DNA of 64,000 nt from Ancistrus triradiatus (taxonomy: Eukaryota > Chordata > Actinopteri > Siluriformes > Loricariidae): positions 18,125 through 82,124 of the forward strand of contig JAJAGP010003171.1 of NCBI GenBank assembly GCA_025084515.1, given 5' to 3'. Numbering within the stretch: the stretch's first letter is position 1; every line of letters starts with the position of its first letter. The position numbers and the translations under genes are program-made. Shown here in pieces: positions 53,673 through 64,000 of this stretch. Below the pieces are notes generated by a model, which ran no database searches, was not told the DNA's origin, and was given only the letters and a program-made list of their open reading frames with translations.

Positions 53673-54690
53673 TCTACCACCCGTCCGCCTCTACGTGCCC
53701 ACCTCAGCTCAGAGTGCGGCTCTCCAGTGGGGCCATGAGTCCAGGTTTGCCGGCCACACTGGATACCATCGGACCTTGGCTCTCCTCTGGTGTCACTTCT
53801 AGTGGCAGGCCATACACTCAGACACGAGAGAATTCGTGGCGGCCTGCCCAACGTGCACCTGCAGCAAAAGCTCTCACCAGGCCCCAGCCGGACACCTGCA
53901 TCCGCTCTCCATTCCAGGTCGTCCTCGGAGTCACATCCTGGCTGATTTCGTCAAAGGGCTCCTCGAGTCTGAGGGCAACACGGTGATCTTGGCGGTGGTG
54001 GACCAATTCTCTAAGGCAGTTTGCCTCATCGCTCTACCTAAGCTCCGCACAGTGTCCGAGATGGCCAACATCCTAGTCGATCATGTGTTCAAGATTCACG
54101 ACATCCCCATGGACATCATGTCGGACCGGGGGCCCCAGTTTGTGTCACAGGTCTGGAAATCTTTCTGCAAGTCCCTCGGGGCCAAAGTCAGCCTGATGTC
54201 CAGGTTCCATCTGCAGTCCAACAGGCAAGCCGAGCGGGCCAACCAGAGGCCACTCTGAGGTACCTGTCTGCCAAGGATCCCTCCAAGTTTAGCTCTCAGC
54301 TGTCCTGGGCAGAGTATGCGCATAACACATTCACCAACTCTGCCACGGGCCTCTCTCCCTTCGAGACCTCCTTAGGTTACCTTCTGCCACTCTTCCCCAA
54401 CCTGGAGTCCGAAGTGGCGGTTTCCTTCTTCGAACACCACCTCTGCCACTGCCACAGGGCCTGGAAGACCAACAGGATGGCCCTCGCCAAGGACCGTGGT
54501 GCTGCCCAGCACTCAGCCATCCGCTGCTGGAAAGCAGCACCCTCCTTTGTCCCCGGCCAACATGTCTGGCTCTTGGCTCGCAACATTGAATTTCATGTCG
54601 AGTCCAGGATGTTGGCAGCCCGGTTCATTGGGTCGTTTCCGGTAGACAAGGTAATCAATCCATCTTGGAAGTTAATGTGACTTCACAAGA
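53673..54690 (+). mobile_element. Ty3/Gypsy pol fragment (integrase)
   Basis: The + frame 53836-54258 carries the integrase zinc-binding end and catalytic core: VVDQFSKAVCLIALPKL, MSDRGPQFVSQVWKSFCKSL, and FHLQSNRQAERANQ. After a one-base slip near 54256 it continues as SWAEYAHNTFTNSATGLSPF and a C-terminal domain to about 54680. No reverse transcriptase is present. Its left edge replaces the end of the gene D intron. Confidence 0.85.
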
Positions 54691-54924
54691 GTCCTGTTTA
54701 CTTAACAGAATTTGGGAAATGTATTGCATTAGAAAAATAAAGTAAGAACAACAAAGAAATATTAGCCAGCAGTATCATTTTGTTTATTTTAACAAAATAC
54801 GATTCAGAAGTAGCCCTACTCTGTTGCTTCATTTCCAGAAGACATCTGAACATGCCTACAGCACACAACTATTGCAAAAGTGCATTTTTCAAACAATGAT
54901 TTTTTCTTATGCGTTAACCTAGTC

Positions 54925-55200
54925 CCACGTTCAGCGTCACCCTCTGAATGACATCAAAGGTGTTCTTCAGTCTTTTGGAATAGTCCAAATGAAGGATGTA
55001 TATTAATCCAAAAGTCACGCCACTAGCTTGAGCATGGTTTTCAATTATTTTATCTTCCAGTATGATACCAATGCTGGATGGCTAAAGGTGCAGGGCATTT
55101 GGACCTGGTTGCTGGATGTCTACAGATATAACAGGAAATACCCCTACACAAATCCGGGTGAAGTCTGAGATGGCATCGGAATTCTGCAGACAAAAAGGGA
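54925..55200 (-). pseudogene. Fragment like fish SAMD3-type multicopy proteins
   Basis: The minus strand translates to AISDFTRICVGVFPVISVDI, then a stop, then GIILEDKIIENHAQ and FGLIYILHLDYSKRLKNTFD. From memory this is the C-terminal signature of a multicopy fish family annotated as SAM domain protein 3-like. An in-frame stop near 55085 and short length mark it as a remnant, perhaps a retrocopy. Confidence 0.4.
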
Positions 55201-55262
55201 AGACTGTGAATATATATTCCTTCTTAAAAAGGCCTTCATAACTTCACTGTAAAATCTAATTA

Positions 55263-56930
55263 CAGTGCAGTAAAAAAGTATTTAGTCAGCCACTGATTGT
55301 GCAAGTTCTCCTACTTAGAAAGATGATAGAGGTATGTCATTTTCATCATAGTTACACTTCAACCATGAGAGACAAAATGAGAAAAAAAAATCCAGGAAAT
55401 CACATTGTAGGATTTTTAAAAGAATATAATCGTAAATCATGGTGGAAAAATAAGTTATTTTGGTTCACCCACAAACAAGCAAGATTTTGTCTGGCTCTCA
55501 CACAGACCTTAACTCTTCTTTAAGAAGCTCTTCTGTCCCTCCACTCGTTTTTACCTGTATTAATGCACCTGTTTTGACCTCGTTATCTGTATAAAAGACA
55601 CCTGTCCCCACAGCCTCAAAAAAAGTCCTCAGACTCCAAACTCAACCATTGCCCAAGACAAATAACTGTCGAAGGACACTACCAGAAGAATAAAATTGTA
55701 GACCTGCAAACCATGACTGGGAAGAGTGAATCTACAATATGCAAGCAGGTTGGTGTGAATAAATCAACTGTGGGAGCAATGTAAGAAGAAATGGAAGACA
55801 TACAAGACCCACTGATAATCTCCATCGATCTGGGGCTCCACGCAAGGATCTCATCCTGTGTGGTCAAAATGATCATGAGAACGGTGAGCAAAAATCCCAG
55901 AACTACACGGAGGGGACCTGATGAATGACCTGCAGAGAACTGGGACCAAAAGTAACAAAGGGCTACCATCAGTAACACACCACGCCGAGAGGGACTCAGA
56001 TCCTGCAGTACCAGGCGTTGCCCCCCTGCTTTAAACCAGTACATGTCCAGGCCCATCTGAAGTTTGCCAGGAGCATATGGAGGAATCCAAGAAGAGAATG
56101 GGAGAATATGCATGTGTGGTCCCCAGATGAAACCAAAAAATAGAACTTTTTTTGGTAAAAAACTCAACTCTCGCCGTGTTTGAATGCCGATTTGCAACCC
56201 AAGAACACCATACCTACTGTGAAGCATGGGGGTGGAAACATCATGCTTTGGGGCTGTTTTTCTGCAGAGGGAACAGGACGACTGATCCGTGTTAAGGGAA
56301 GAATGAACGGGGCCATGTATCGTGAGATTTTAAGCCAAAACTTCCTTCCATCAGTGAGAGCAATGAAGATGGAACGTGGTTGGGGCTTCCAGCATGACAA
56401 TGATCCCAAACACACCGCTCGGGCAACGAAGAAGTGGCTCCATAAAAAGCATTTCAAGGTCCTGGAGTGGCCTAGCCAGTCTCCAGACCTCAACCCCATA
56501 TAAAATTTGCGGAGGGAGTTGAAAGTCCGTGTTGCCCAGCGACATCCCCAAACATTAATGTTCTAGAGGAGATTTGGATGGAGAAATGGGCCAAACTACC
56601 AGCTACAGTGTGTGCCAACCTGGTGAAGACTTACAGGAAACGTTTGACCTCTGTCATTGCCAACAAAGGTTATGTTACAAAGGAATGAGTTGAACTTTTG
56701 TTACTGACCAAATACTTTTTTTTTTACTATTTTTTTAATTTAAAAAAAATTTGTTTAATTTACAATTAAATTCTTTAAAAATCCTACAATGTGATTTTCC
56801 TGGATTTTTTTCTCATTTTGTCTCTCATAGTTGAAGTGTAGCTATGATGAAAATTACAGACCTCTCTCATCTTTCTAAGTAGGAGAACTTGCACAATCAG
56901 TGGCTGACTAAATACTTTTTTACCCCACTG
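55263..56930 (+). mobile_element. Tc1-like transposon (family C), copy 4, both tips
   Basis: The tips CAGTGCAGTAAAAAAGTA at 55263 and TTTTTACCCCACTG ending 56930 each abut TA (1668 bp). The transposase is broken. The best piece, 56180-56503, reads VKHGGGNIMLWGCFSAEGTG, GWGFQHDNDPKHTARATKKW and WPSQSPDLNPI. Between about 55440 and 56200 the sequence carries many one- to three-base insertions compared with copies 1 and 2. Confidence 0.85.
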
Positions 56931-57560
56931 TATATGATTTAATGTAATACTTACAAATCAGACTTCTCTGCTTATCAACCTCAATTTAAACTGGAAGACA
57001 AGATTGGAAAGCAGTCTGTATTACTACATTAACAAGTCTACAAATGAAGTTAAAACAAATCAAGGAACAAATCATGGTTTTCAACAAAAAAAGGGATGTG
57101 TTTTTCCTTAAATAATTAAGGAAAAACACTTCCCAAGCATTCTGAATCAGGTTTTTGTTAAGAACATCTCTGTACTTTGCATTAACAACTAAAATATTCT
57201 TATGAGTTTGTGTTATTTTCATGTTTAGTGTATTATAGGTAATTAGTGCCTACTCAACAGGAAACTAAAGTATTCATTGATTACTAAGCAAACGGACTTA
57301 TAATTATAATATTATAAATTGTTATAAAGCCTCTGAAGGCCAATTAACTTGGAGAGAGGCCAAAATTCCAGAGAGTACCATAGTGGAGCACCCTCTGTCA
57401 TTACTAGCATGTAATTAAGGTTGCAAAATGTTTTGCAATCAAACAGTTATGATCTGTCCAATACAGTGTCTGTTTCTGTTATCTGTTATATTTTTGTAAG
57501 GTGATTTGTTTTTACTTGGGGTAGCATCCTGAGGTAAGGCTTTTTTGGTAAGGTGAGTTA
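56931..57560. other. No gene recognised
   Basis: AT-rich spacer with only short, unremarkable ORFs. Confidence 0.5.
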
Positions 57561-57599
57561 AAGGCACTACCCAAGCTTGTTAAATTTCATAACAGAAAT

Positions 57600-58010
57600 A
57601 AGATGTTTGACTACTGAGCAACTTCAAGTTGTCACTGAATTTAAGAGGTGAATTTCTACCACACAATTTGAGGTGTTTTGGTAACGGTACACACAGATTA
57701 TCACTCCACAAATGGAGTAAATACAAGACCACTGTTACCTTCCCCACAAGTGATCGACCAACAAAGATCACTCCACAATCAAGGTCAAAATGTTAAACAA
57801 GAATAAAGTGAATGTTTTGAAAGGGCCAAGTCAAAGTCCGGATCTTAAGCCAATCGAAACGTTGTGGAAGGACCTGAAGCGAGCCGCTCATGTGAGGCAA
57901 CCCCCCAACATCCCAGTGTTGAAGCTGTTCTGTACGGAGGGACGGGATCAAATTCTTCCAAGCCGGTGTGCAGGACTGATCAACAGTTGTAACAAAATTA
58001 CAGTAACAGT
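57600..58010 (+). mobile_element. Decayed Tc1-like fragment (family F)
   Basis: The + strand at 57790-58029 reads VLKGPSQSPDLKPIETLWKD, the Tc1 catalytic C-terminus. Just upstream, helix-turn-helix-type text (WSKYKTTVTFPTSDRPTK-like) joins directly to it, so the middle is deleted. Confidence 0.7.
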
Positions 58011-58299
58011 ATCTCCCTTGAATCTGTAGTAGGGGTGGGATAGTTACAGAGTTACCCCAGTCATTAACCGGGGCACAGCAGGTACTGAAAGCAAAGGTTT
58101 TACATATTACATGCTTTTTAATACTGCTCAATGACCACAGTCAATTTAAACTAATATCTATTTTATCAGTTCACAATTTATCCTTTCTGTTTTTATTTGG
58201 GTTTACATGCATGATCTTGTTTTAAAACAAGACCTCACTGAGAGTTTACACAAGATGAAAATAAATGATTGATGGATCTGAATGCTAAGCACAGAGCGA

Positions 58300-58481
58300 T
58301 GGCAGAGTGACAGGAGAATGCAGACTGACGAGCCAGGTTTCATAACATCCTGTATCAGGTTTAGTTCCTTACTTAACCACGTTGGTGTGTTTTAAAATCT
58401 GGTCCAGTTCTGTTCCAATACGGAACAAGGAAGCAATACAAACACTTCAGAAAGAAAGAGCAAAAACACATCTCGCAAATG
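58300..58481 (+). other. Possible non-coding first exon of the 59-kb ORF
   Basis: Unique sequence ends at a good donor (GCAAATG then GTGAGTAG) at 58482. The next good acceptor (TTTCCTCTGCAG) opens the exon with the ATG at 59068. Pairing them is inference. Confidence 0.3.
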
Positions 58482-58664
58482 GTGAGTAGATTTTTATACA
58501 AGTTCTTTAATGTGTGTGAAATGTTTTGAATTCCTTTTGATTTCTATAGCAGTGCAGCACTCGTAGCTCAGAATCAGCTGCTGGAAACAAGAAATATATA
58601 TAATTATCTTTTAATTTGTATATGTAGCTTCTGTTTATTTAAACTTATACTATAAACTTATTAT

Positions 58665-58830
58665 TTAGGTGTCATCTAGCAGGTTGGGTCCCTTTTTCAG
58701 TCTTGGTTCCAAACCTCCCAAGGTTTCATCCTGATAACTTTTAGGAAGATTTTCCTTGCCGCTGCTTTGAGCCAATGCTCCGCTGTAAACAGTGCTGTAG
58801 AAATCAATTTTACTTGACTCTTGATCAATC
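58665..58830 (+). mobile_element. L2 LINE 3'-end remnant, inverted
   Basis: GGTTGGGTCCCTTTTTCAGT and CCTCCCAAGGTTTC are the reverse complement of the 3' block shared by the LINEs at 8540, 39349 and 51381. Confidence 0.65.
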
Positions 58831-59067
58831 ACCCACCCCTCCAGTACAGTAGAACTACTTAGACCCTTAATCACTCCAAAAACAAGCAAAACTGGACGTT
58901 TTTAGGAGTTACCAGCCAAAAGCTTCAGCTGCTAGTGTACGTCACATCATAACTGAGAAGTGATAAGCAAGAACTAAATGTGAAACTAAAAGGAAATATT
59001 AAAAACAGAATTAATCTCTAGCTCATCATGTTCATAAACACTGCACGTGTCTTTCCTCTGCAGCGTG

Positions 59068-59313
59068 ATGGGAAGTTCTACATCGAAAACAGACAGACAC
59101 GACAAACCCGAGGCTGACCCTGAGCTCGTCCTATCCTGGAAAATCCTTGGAGAGTCTTTGCATGCCAGCCATGACAACGAAAAGAAGAAGAAGAAAAAGA
59201 AAAAGAAATGGAAGAACCTGCGGCATCTGAAGAAACAGCTGCAAGGCAAACGTAAGAGAAGATCTGGCTTCCAGAAAAGTCTGAAGGCACTAAAAAGGTT
59301 CTCACTCAATTAG
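59068..59313 (+). CDS. Small basic protein with N-myristoylation-like start, unknown
   Basis: An 81-codon frame starts at the ATG at 59068, four bases after a good acceptor. The N-terminus MGSSTSK fits the N-myristoylation pattern (Gly2, Ser at 3, 4 and 6, Lys7). An acidic stretch (15-20) is followed by nine lysines (39-47) and a basic tail with KRKRR (61-65). Such a lipid-plus-polybasic layout would suit binding to the inner membrane face; that is inference. No family was recognised. In the -1 frame a further 46 codons open at 59319 (MEEAIGSGSD), so a frameshift or extra splice is possible. Confidence 0.4.
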   Translation: MGSSTSKTDRHDKPEADPELVLSWKILGESLHASHDNEKKKKKKKKKWKNLRHLKKQLQGKRKRRSGFQKSLKALKRFSLN

Positions 59314-59487
59314 ACAAGATGGAAGAGGCCATCGGGTCGGGTTCTGATGGTGCATCCTACTCATCACAACTATCTGGAATGACCTGGGTTAGCTTTCAAA
59401 GCCAACGTCGTCTTCTGTCACTCATAATCCAGAGCAGGTGTATAAATGAATTATAAACAGATTCTCATCAACCTCCTGTTGCTACTA

Positions 59488-59640
59488 AAAATCATTCATT
59501 CATCTTCAGGAACTGCTTCATCCCTGACCAGGGTCACAATGGGTCCAGAGCCCATCCTGAAGCCCCTGGACAGGACACCATTCCTAGTCCACTGACATCT
59601 ACTGAAGCATCCAGCATCCAGATGCACCACGGAGTCACCA
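59488..59640. repeat. Dispersed teleost repeat
   Basis: CATTCATCTTCAGGAACTGC, GACCAGGGTCACAATGGGTC and CCTGGACAGGACACCA are a pattern common in fish genomes. A related piece is at 46205-46330. Confidence 0.5.
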
Positions 59641-59728
59641 GAGCTGCTAAGTGACTACACATTCAATGAAGCAGTACCAAATCACTTTTCAATGGGACTA
59701 TCAAGGGACAGATTTCCAGACAGGAGTA

Positions 59729-60475
59729 CACGCTATGGACAAAAGTATTGGGACACCTCCACATTCAATTTCCAGGAGCTTTTATGACGTCCCATTCTAA
59801 ATCCATAGGCATTATTATGGAGTTGGTCCCCTTTTATTAGCTTCCATTTTGGACTGTGACTGTGGGGATTCATCCAGAAGGACATTTGTGAGATCAGAGA
59901 CTGATGTTGGATGAGAGGGCCTGGCTCACAATCTTCGTTCTATCATCCCAAAGGTGTTCATTGGGGTCGAGATCAGGGTTTTGTGTAAGCCAACTCATGC
60001 CTTTATGGACCTTGCTTTGTGCACTCTAACAGAAAAAGGTCTTCCCCAAACTGTTCCCATAAGTGGGAAGTGTTTGATTGTCGAAACTGTCTTGGTTATG
60101 CTGAAGCATTAAGCTTTCCCAAAAACAGTCCCATAGCGTTATCCCTCCTCAACCAAACTTTACAGTCAGGCAGGTAACGTTCTCCTGGAATTCCCCAAAC
60201 CCCAGATTCGTCCATCAGACTGATAGATAGTGAAGCGTGATTTGTGACGCCACAGAACATGTTTCCACTACTCCAGAGTCCAGTGCCATTGTGCTTTACT
60301 CCACTCCATTGTTTCATGGTGATGTAACTCTTGGTGATTGGTTAAACACATGCAGCATGGAGCTCCCAGTGCCCCCAGTTTTAGTGCTGATGTTAATTTT
60401 CCACAGGAGGTTTGGAACGCTGCAGTTTTTGGGTGCAGCAGCAGCAGAATTGTTTCATCGGTAAATCATTGGAAA
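59729..60475 (-). mobile_element. Decayed Tc1-like transposon (family B relative)
   Basis: The left tip CACGCTATGGACAAAAGTAT follows TA. The minus frame 60317-60096 reads GNMFCGVTNHASLSISLMDE, matching the family B element at 11465 (FGVTNHAS, NLMDESGFG). The right end is lost. Confidence 0.7.
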
Positions 60476-61283
60476 TGTTACCAGGTACCTAATCCTGATC
60501 TGACTTCAAATCTAACAAAGCCGTTATGCCAAAGCATTTCCCTCCGTTTTATCTGGTATGGGTAACCCGAATAATAAATGTATCAATATCTTTTTCGGTC
60601 AGTGGATTTATTTGTATTTAAAAGAAGTTTTGTTTACATGTAATCCTCTCAATACACATGGAATAACAATAAATAAATACCGGTTACATGTCGTATTAAA
60701 TGTGTCTTTACAAAAATATATATTAAAAAAACTACTAAACTATTATAAAACCGAGCGTTACAGAACGCTCAACTTGGTGTAATGTTGATGGTTGCCAGCA
60801 GAGGGCAGTCAGTGCATGTGAGTGTGAGTAGCTTGGCGTGTTTCTGGTCGAACACATAGTCATTCACTCATTTAACCCTCATTAGGTGTTTATTCAGGGG
60901 TGAGAGGTCTTTCATTCAGCTTCGGGGCGAGTCCTGGATCGCATGTTTCTTCAAGCAGCAGATTTGGCTGTTGTACTGGTTCACCTTCCTCGTTCCTGTC
61001 CGCCTACACACACACCAACGCATACAAACACACACACACAAACAAACACAAGGATGCCTGAGGATGCATAATAAATCAACTTATCTTTTCTTTCTTCTCT
61101 AAAGCAGACATGCATTTAAAGGTGTTTACGTTTCTGAAATGATTTATCTGTATTATTTATTAACACGGTGACTATTGGTTCTATCCACAACTGGAACTAC
61201 AATACAAAAACTCTCAAACACACTCATGCTTTAGAGAAACCAATTAACCTAACGCACCTTTGGTTAACTGTCATGTTTGTTCT
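60476..61283. other. Spacer with a CTCF-like core
   Basis: No gene is seen. CCAGCAGAGGGCAG at 60795-60808 fits the vertebrate CTCF core consensus in full. Confidence 0.45.
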
Positions 61284-63373
61284 GATCAACTTCATTTCAT
61301 TTGTTAATAAGCAACCATTCCTGCATTTCAGGCCTGCAACACAAGCCAAAAAAAAGTTTGGACGGGGATAATTCAGCGCTAGAAATAAATAAAAACAAAT
61401 AAATAATGATGTGATTTCAAACATGCGATTATTATCATGATTTGGTCCAAATAAAACAGCATCCAGGAATAACTGGAAGGTATTTATATATTTCATGGAT
61501 GTCCCTGGAAAAGATGTCGTCTTCCTCCCTGTGGGAGGAAACTGGAAGACATGAAGAAAGTCATGAGGGCATGGGGAGAACATGCAAACTCTCCAAGTAA
61601 TTTCCCATCATAACTCTTATTACACTGTAGGTGTATTAGTTTGGAGTTCAAATTCATTCTTTTCAGAGGCTTTTTCATAACATGACTGCAAGGCCAGTTG
61701 CTGAAGTCAGAATAGTCCTGGCTCAGATCACGTTGAAGGTGTGAGATGGACCTGAAGTCAGGGCTCTGTAAAGTTCAAACCATTTCTTCATGGATTTTGT
61801 GTTAGGAGAGTAGGGAGAGAAATTCATGAAGTGATGTGTTGGAGGAGGAAACCCATCAAAATGTAATGTTTTAGAGTCACTGAGGTCAGGTGCACCCTTA
61901 CACCACTGGATGTCAATGCAGAATCCATATCTGTATGTTATCACTCGTTAGAAGAAGCGTCTACATACTTATGACCATATCGTGTAGACTGGTTGTCCAA
62001 GATTATCATGTGCTATGCCAATCATTAGTGGGAGTGGTGAGAGCATCAAGCAGTGGAAACATTCTCTGAAGCGCCTCCATCTGGAAATCTAATGTGCACC
62101 GAGCAGCTTACATAATATGGGGGAGGCATGACAACATAAATAGTATAAATATTTAGTCTTCCATAACAAATGTCAAGGTTCAGACCAGCGTTCTACCTTG
62201 GAAACGTCAAAAAAATCCCAGAAGATTTCGTTGGGATCCAGGTTTGGTGATTTGTACAGATTAGTCCAAATGTTGGAGACATCCCGTCAGTGGTGACCCT
62301 TTTCCCCCAACCCATTTTTATCTATGACATCGTGCTGCTCATGGATTGTGTTCTCTTGAAATTCTGAACACACCTCAGAGTCTGATGTTTGGATTGTGTA
62401 GAAACTGTATAAGGTAGAGTTTATTAATCCTGGGACTGGTGGAACATTGACCAAAAGGTTCATCCAGGTTCTCCAGATAAGAGAATGGAAGGGATTTATA
62501 TCTTTCAGTCCAAACTTTGTCTGATTTGTCTTGTTGATAAATGCATGGACGTCCCTGATAAAGATGTCGTCTTGAGGGCAGCTTATGTTGCTCTAAAATC
62601 TCTGTGTACTTTTCTGCATTAATGCTGCATCACGGAAGTGGAAATGACCTTTACCAAGGGCCCTGACCTGACCCCATACCATGCCAGAGCCTGGCTTTTG
62701 GACTTCTTCCTCATAACAGTCTGGATGGTGCTTTTCGATGGTGCACAATCCCCGTTCCCACTGTATGATGGTCCATCCCAGATGCCTCCAAGCCCAGAGA
62801 AGCCGACGCCCCTTCTGGACATGGTTATAACATAAGGCTTCTTTTTAGCACAGTAACGTTTTAAGTGGTATCTGTGAATGTAACTCTGTTTTGTAGAGCT
62901 TGACAAAGGTTTGATAAAGGAATCCCTTGTCCATGAGGTTCTATCAGCTATTGATGAATGATGGTTCTTGATGCAGTGCCATCTGAGGGATCAGAGATCA
63001 CCCCTCTGCAGTTTAGCCTTTTTAGAAAATTCCTCCAGTTTCTGAATGGTTTAATGATATTATGCTCTGTAGAGGCAGAAATGTATAAATACTTTCCAGT
63101 TTTTCTTTGAGGAACATTGTTTGTAAACATATCAATCATTTTCTCACACAATTGGTGATAAACTGGAGATCCTCTGATCATCTTTACTCCTCAAAGACTC
63201 AGCCTTTTGTGGATACTGCTTTTGGACCAAATCATGATTATAATCACCTGTTTGAAATCACATCATTATTTTTTTTAATTAATTTCTAGCTCTAAATTGC
63301 CCCCGTCCCAACTTTTTTTGGAATGTATGAATGAAGGAATTGATGTTCATTTACAAATGAAATGAAGTTGGCC
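61284..63373. mobile_element. DNA transposon remnant with long terminal inverted repeats
   Basis: The left end (61284-61464) and right end (63211-63373) are long inverted repeats sharing CAACTTCATTTCATTTGT, AATGATGTGATTTCAAACA and ATCATGATTTGGTCCAAA. The interior is noncoding in appearance. It holds blocks I associate with a widespread fish/frog element (GATGTCGTCTT, ATGCAGTGCCATCTGAGGG). The superfamily is not assigned. Confidence 0.65.
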
Positions 63374-64000
63374 AGAGAAAAAAAAAAAAGTTTTATTGAG
63401 TTTTATGGTACATTTCCCGCTAATGTAAATGAACGTGTGAGCGTTCGTGGCTGACTGAGGTTGGATCTAAACTCTGGGGCAAATGAGCTTAATTACCCTG
63501 TTTCCTTCCTCTTAATGTCATCTCTGTAATAGTTCATTCTGTTCTGGATCTGAGAGAGAACATAACTCATGCTTGTCCTACTGGAGCTGATTCTGCTGAT
63601 AAGAACCTGGAGTGACTGATGATTAATCCTGTAACAATCGGCTCCTCTAGTACTGGGACCAATACGATGAGTGAAATGCATTTTATAAGCTTTGTGCTTA
63701 GTTATCTTAAGACTTTAAGCATATATTCCTTTTGGAAAATACAACTGTTGAAATGTTTTCTATTCGGAGCTCCTCTAGGAACAAAGATTTAAATGAACTA
63801 GAAAGTGCAGTTCCTGCCGAAACTGCGAGTGTGTTGCGGCGGTGCATGCCCCCGGCCTTGTGCATCAGGGACCGATTATGTAGGTCGAAAGCTGACTGTA
63901 GTCATTGTAGTCACCTCAGGGTATGACATGTTACCTCAGATTGCACCTGGGACCAAGCCTGCCAAATTTCGTGGTCATAAATCAATAACTGACTGAGTCA
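63374..64000. other. No gene recognised
   Basis: Spacer to the window end. Short ORFs after 63732 show no familiar domain. Confidence 0.45.

Noticed and set aside
53627..53851. Minus-strand ORF as an NLR or host exon
   Set aside because: It overlaps the junction of the NLR intron and the Gypsy fragment and is antisense to pol.

Overview
This window looks like a teleost fish chromosome segment. The evidence is a set of fish-type NLR genes (NLRC3-like, FISNA-NACHT-LRR) with 174-nt leucine-rich-repeat exons, packed with typical teleost mobile DNA: several Tc1/mariner families, L2/CR1/Rex1-type LINEs, a tRNA-derived SINE and Ty3/Gypsy LTR elements. The species cannot be named from sequence alone. 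Nothing bacterial is present, and there is no CRISPR array or rRNA.

Layout. Positions 1-19,930 hold the 3' part of a first NLR gene (gene A, + strand). It comprises the end of its NACHT exon, four intact 174-nt LRR exons, one LRR exon beheaded by a repeat, a 177-nt last LRR exon and a short terminal exon. Its introns are swollen by an LTR retrotransposon (514-2981), a solo LTR (4486-5345), an L2 LINE broken by a Tc1 element (8540-12935), and a second LINE broken by a Tc1 element that is itself broken by two SINEs (13,500-18,060). Positions 20,992-23,738 hold an NLR 5' fragment (gene B). Its NACHT exon breaks off after about 85 nt and runs in frame into a 30/27/33-bp repeat array that leads to the polypurine tract and 3' LTR of a Gypsy element. 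Positions 24-29 kb are gene-poor, with SINEs, a Tc1 element and a LINE fragment.

Positions 29.1-45.9 kb hold the one complete NLR gene (gene C, + strand). It has a probable non-coding first exon and ten coding exons whose lengths sum to a clean 2916-nt reading frame (971 aa), with intact Walker A and Walker B motifs. Its introns hold a Rex1-like LINE with a nearly open reverse transcriptase, several Tc1 copies, and a chimeric Tc1 that carries a copy of the gene's own 5' region. Positions 50.0-53.67 kb hold a third NLR remnant (gene D): one LRR exon plus its downstream intron, cut off by a Gypsy integrase fragment just before the expected last LRR exon. Positions 54-64 kb are mostly repeats, with a possible 81-aa gene at 59,068-59,313 (N-myristoylation-like start, polybasic body) and a long-TIR DNA transposon remnant.

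Function. The NLR genes encode cytosolic NTPase-LRR immune receptors. Because every LRR exon has the same splice phase at both ends, repeats can be added, lost or skipped without a frameshift. The locus therefore looks like an actively remodelled immune-receptor array in which transposons break, duplicate and separate receptor modules. No wholly new biological system could be proven. The strongest leads are the chimeric Tc1 with an NLR 5' fragment, the in-frame NLR-LTR-element fusion frame, the modular LRR cassettes and the small myristoylation-type ORF.
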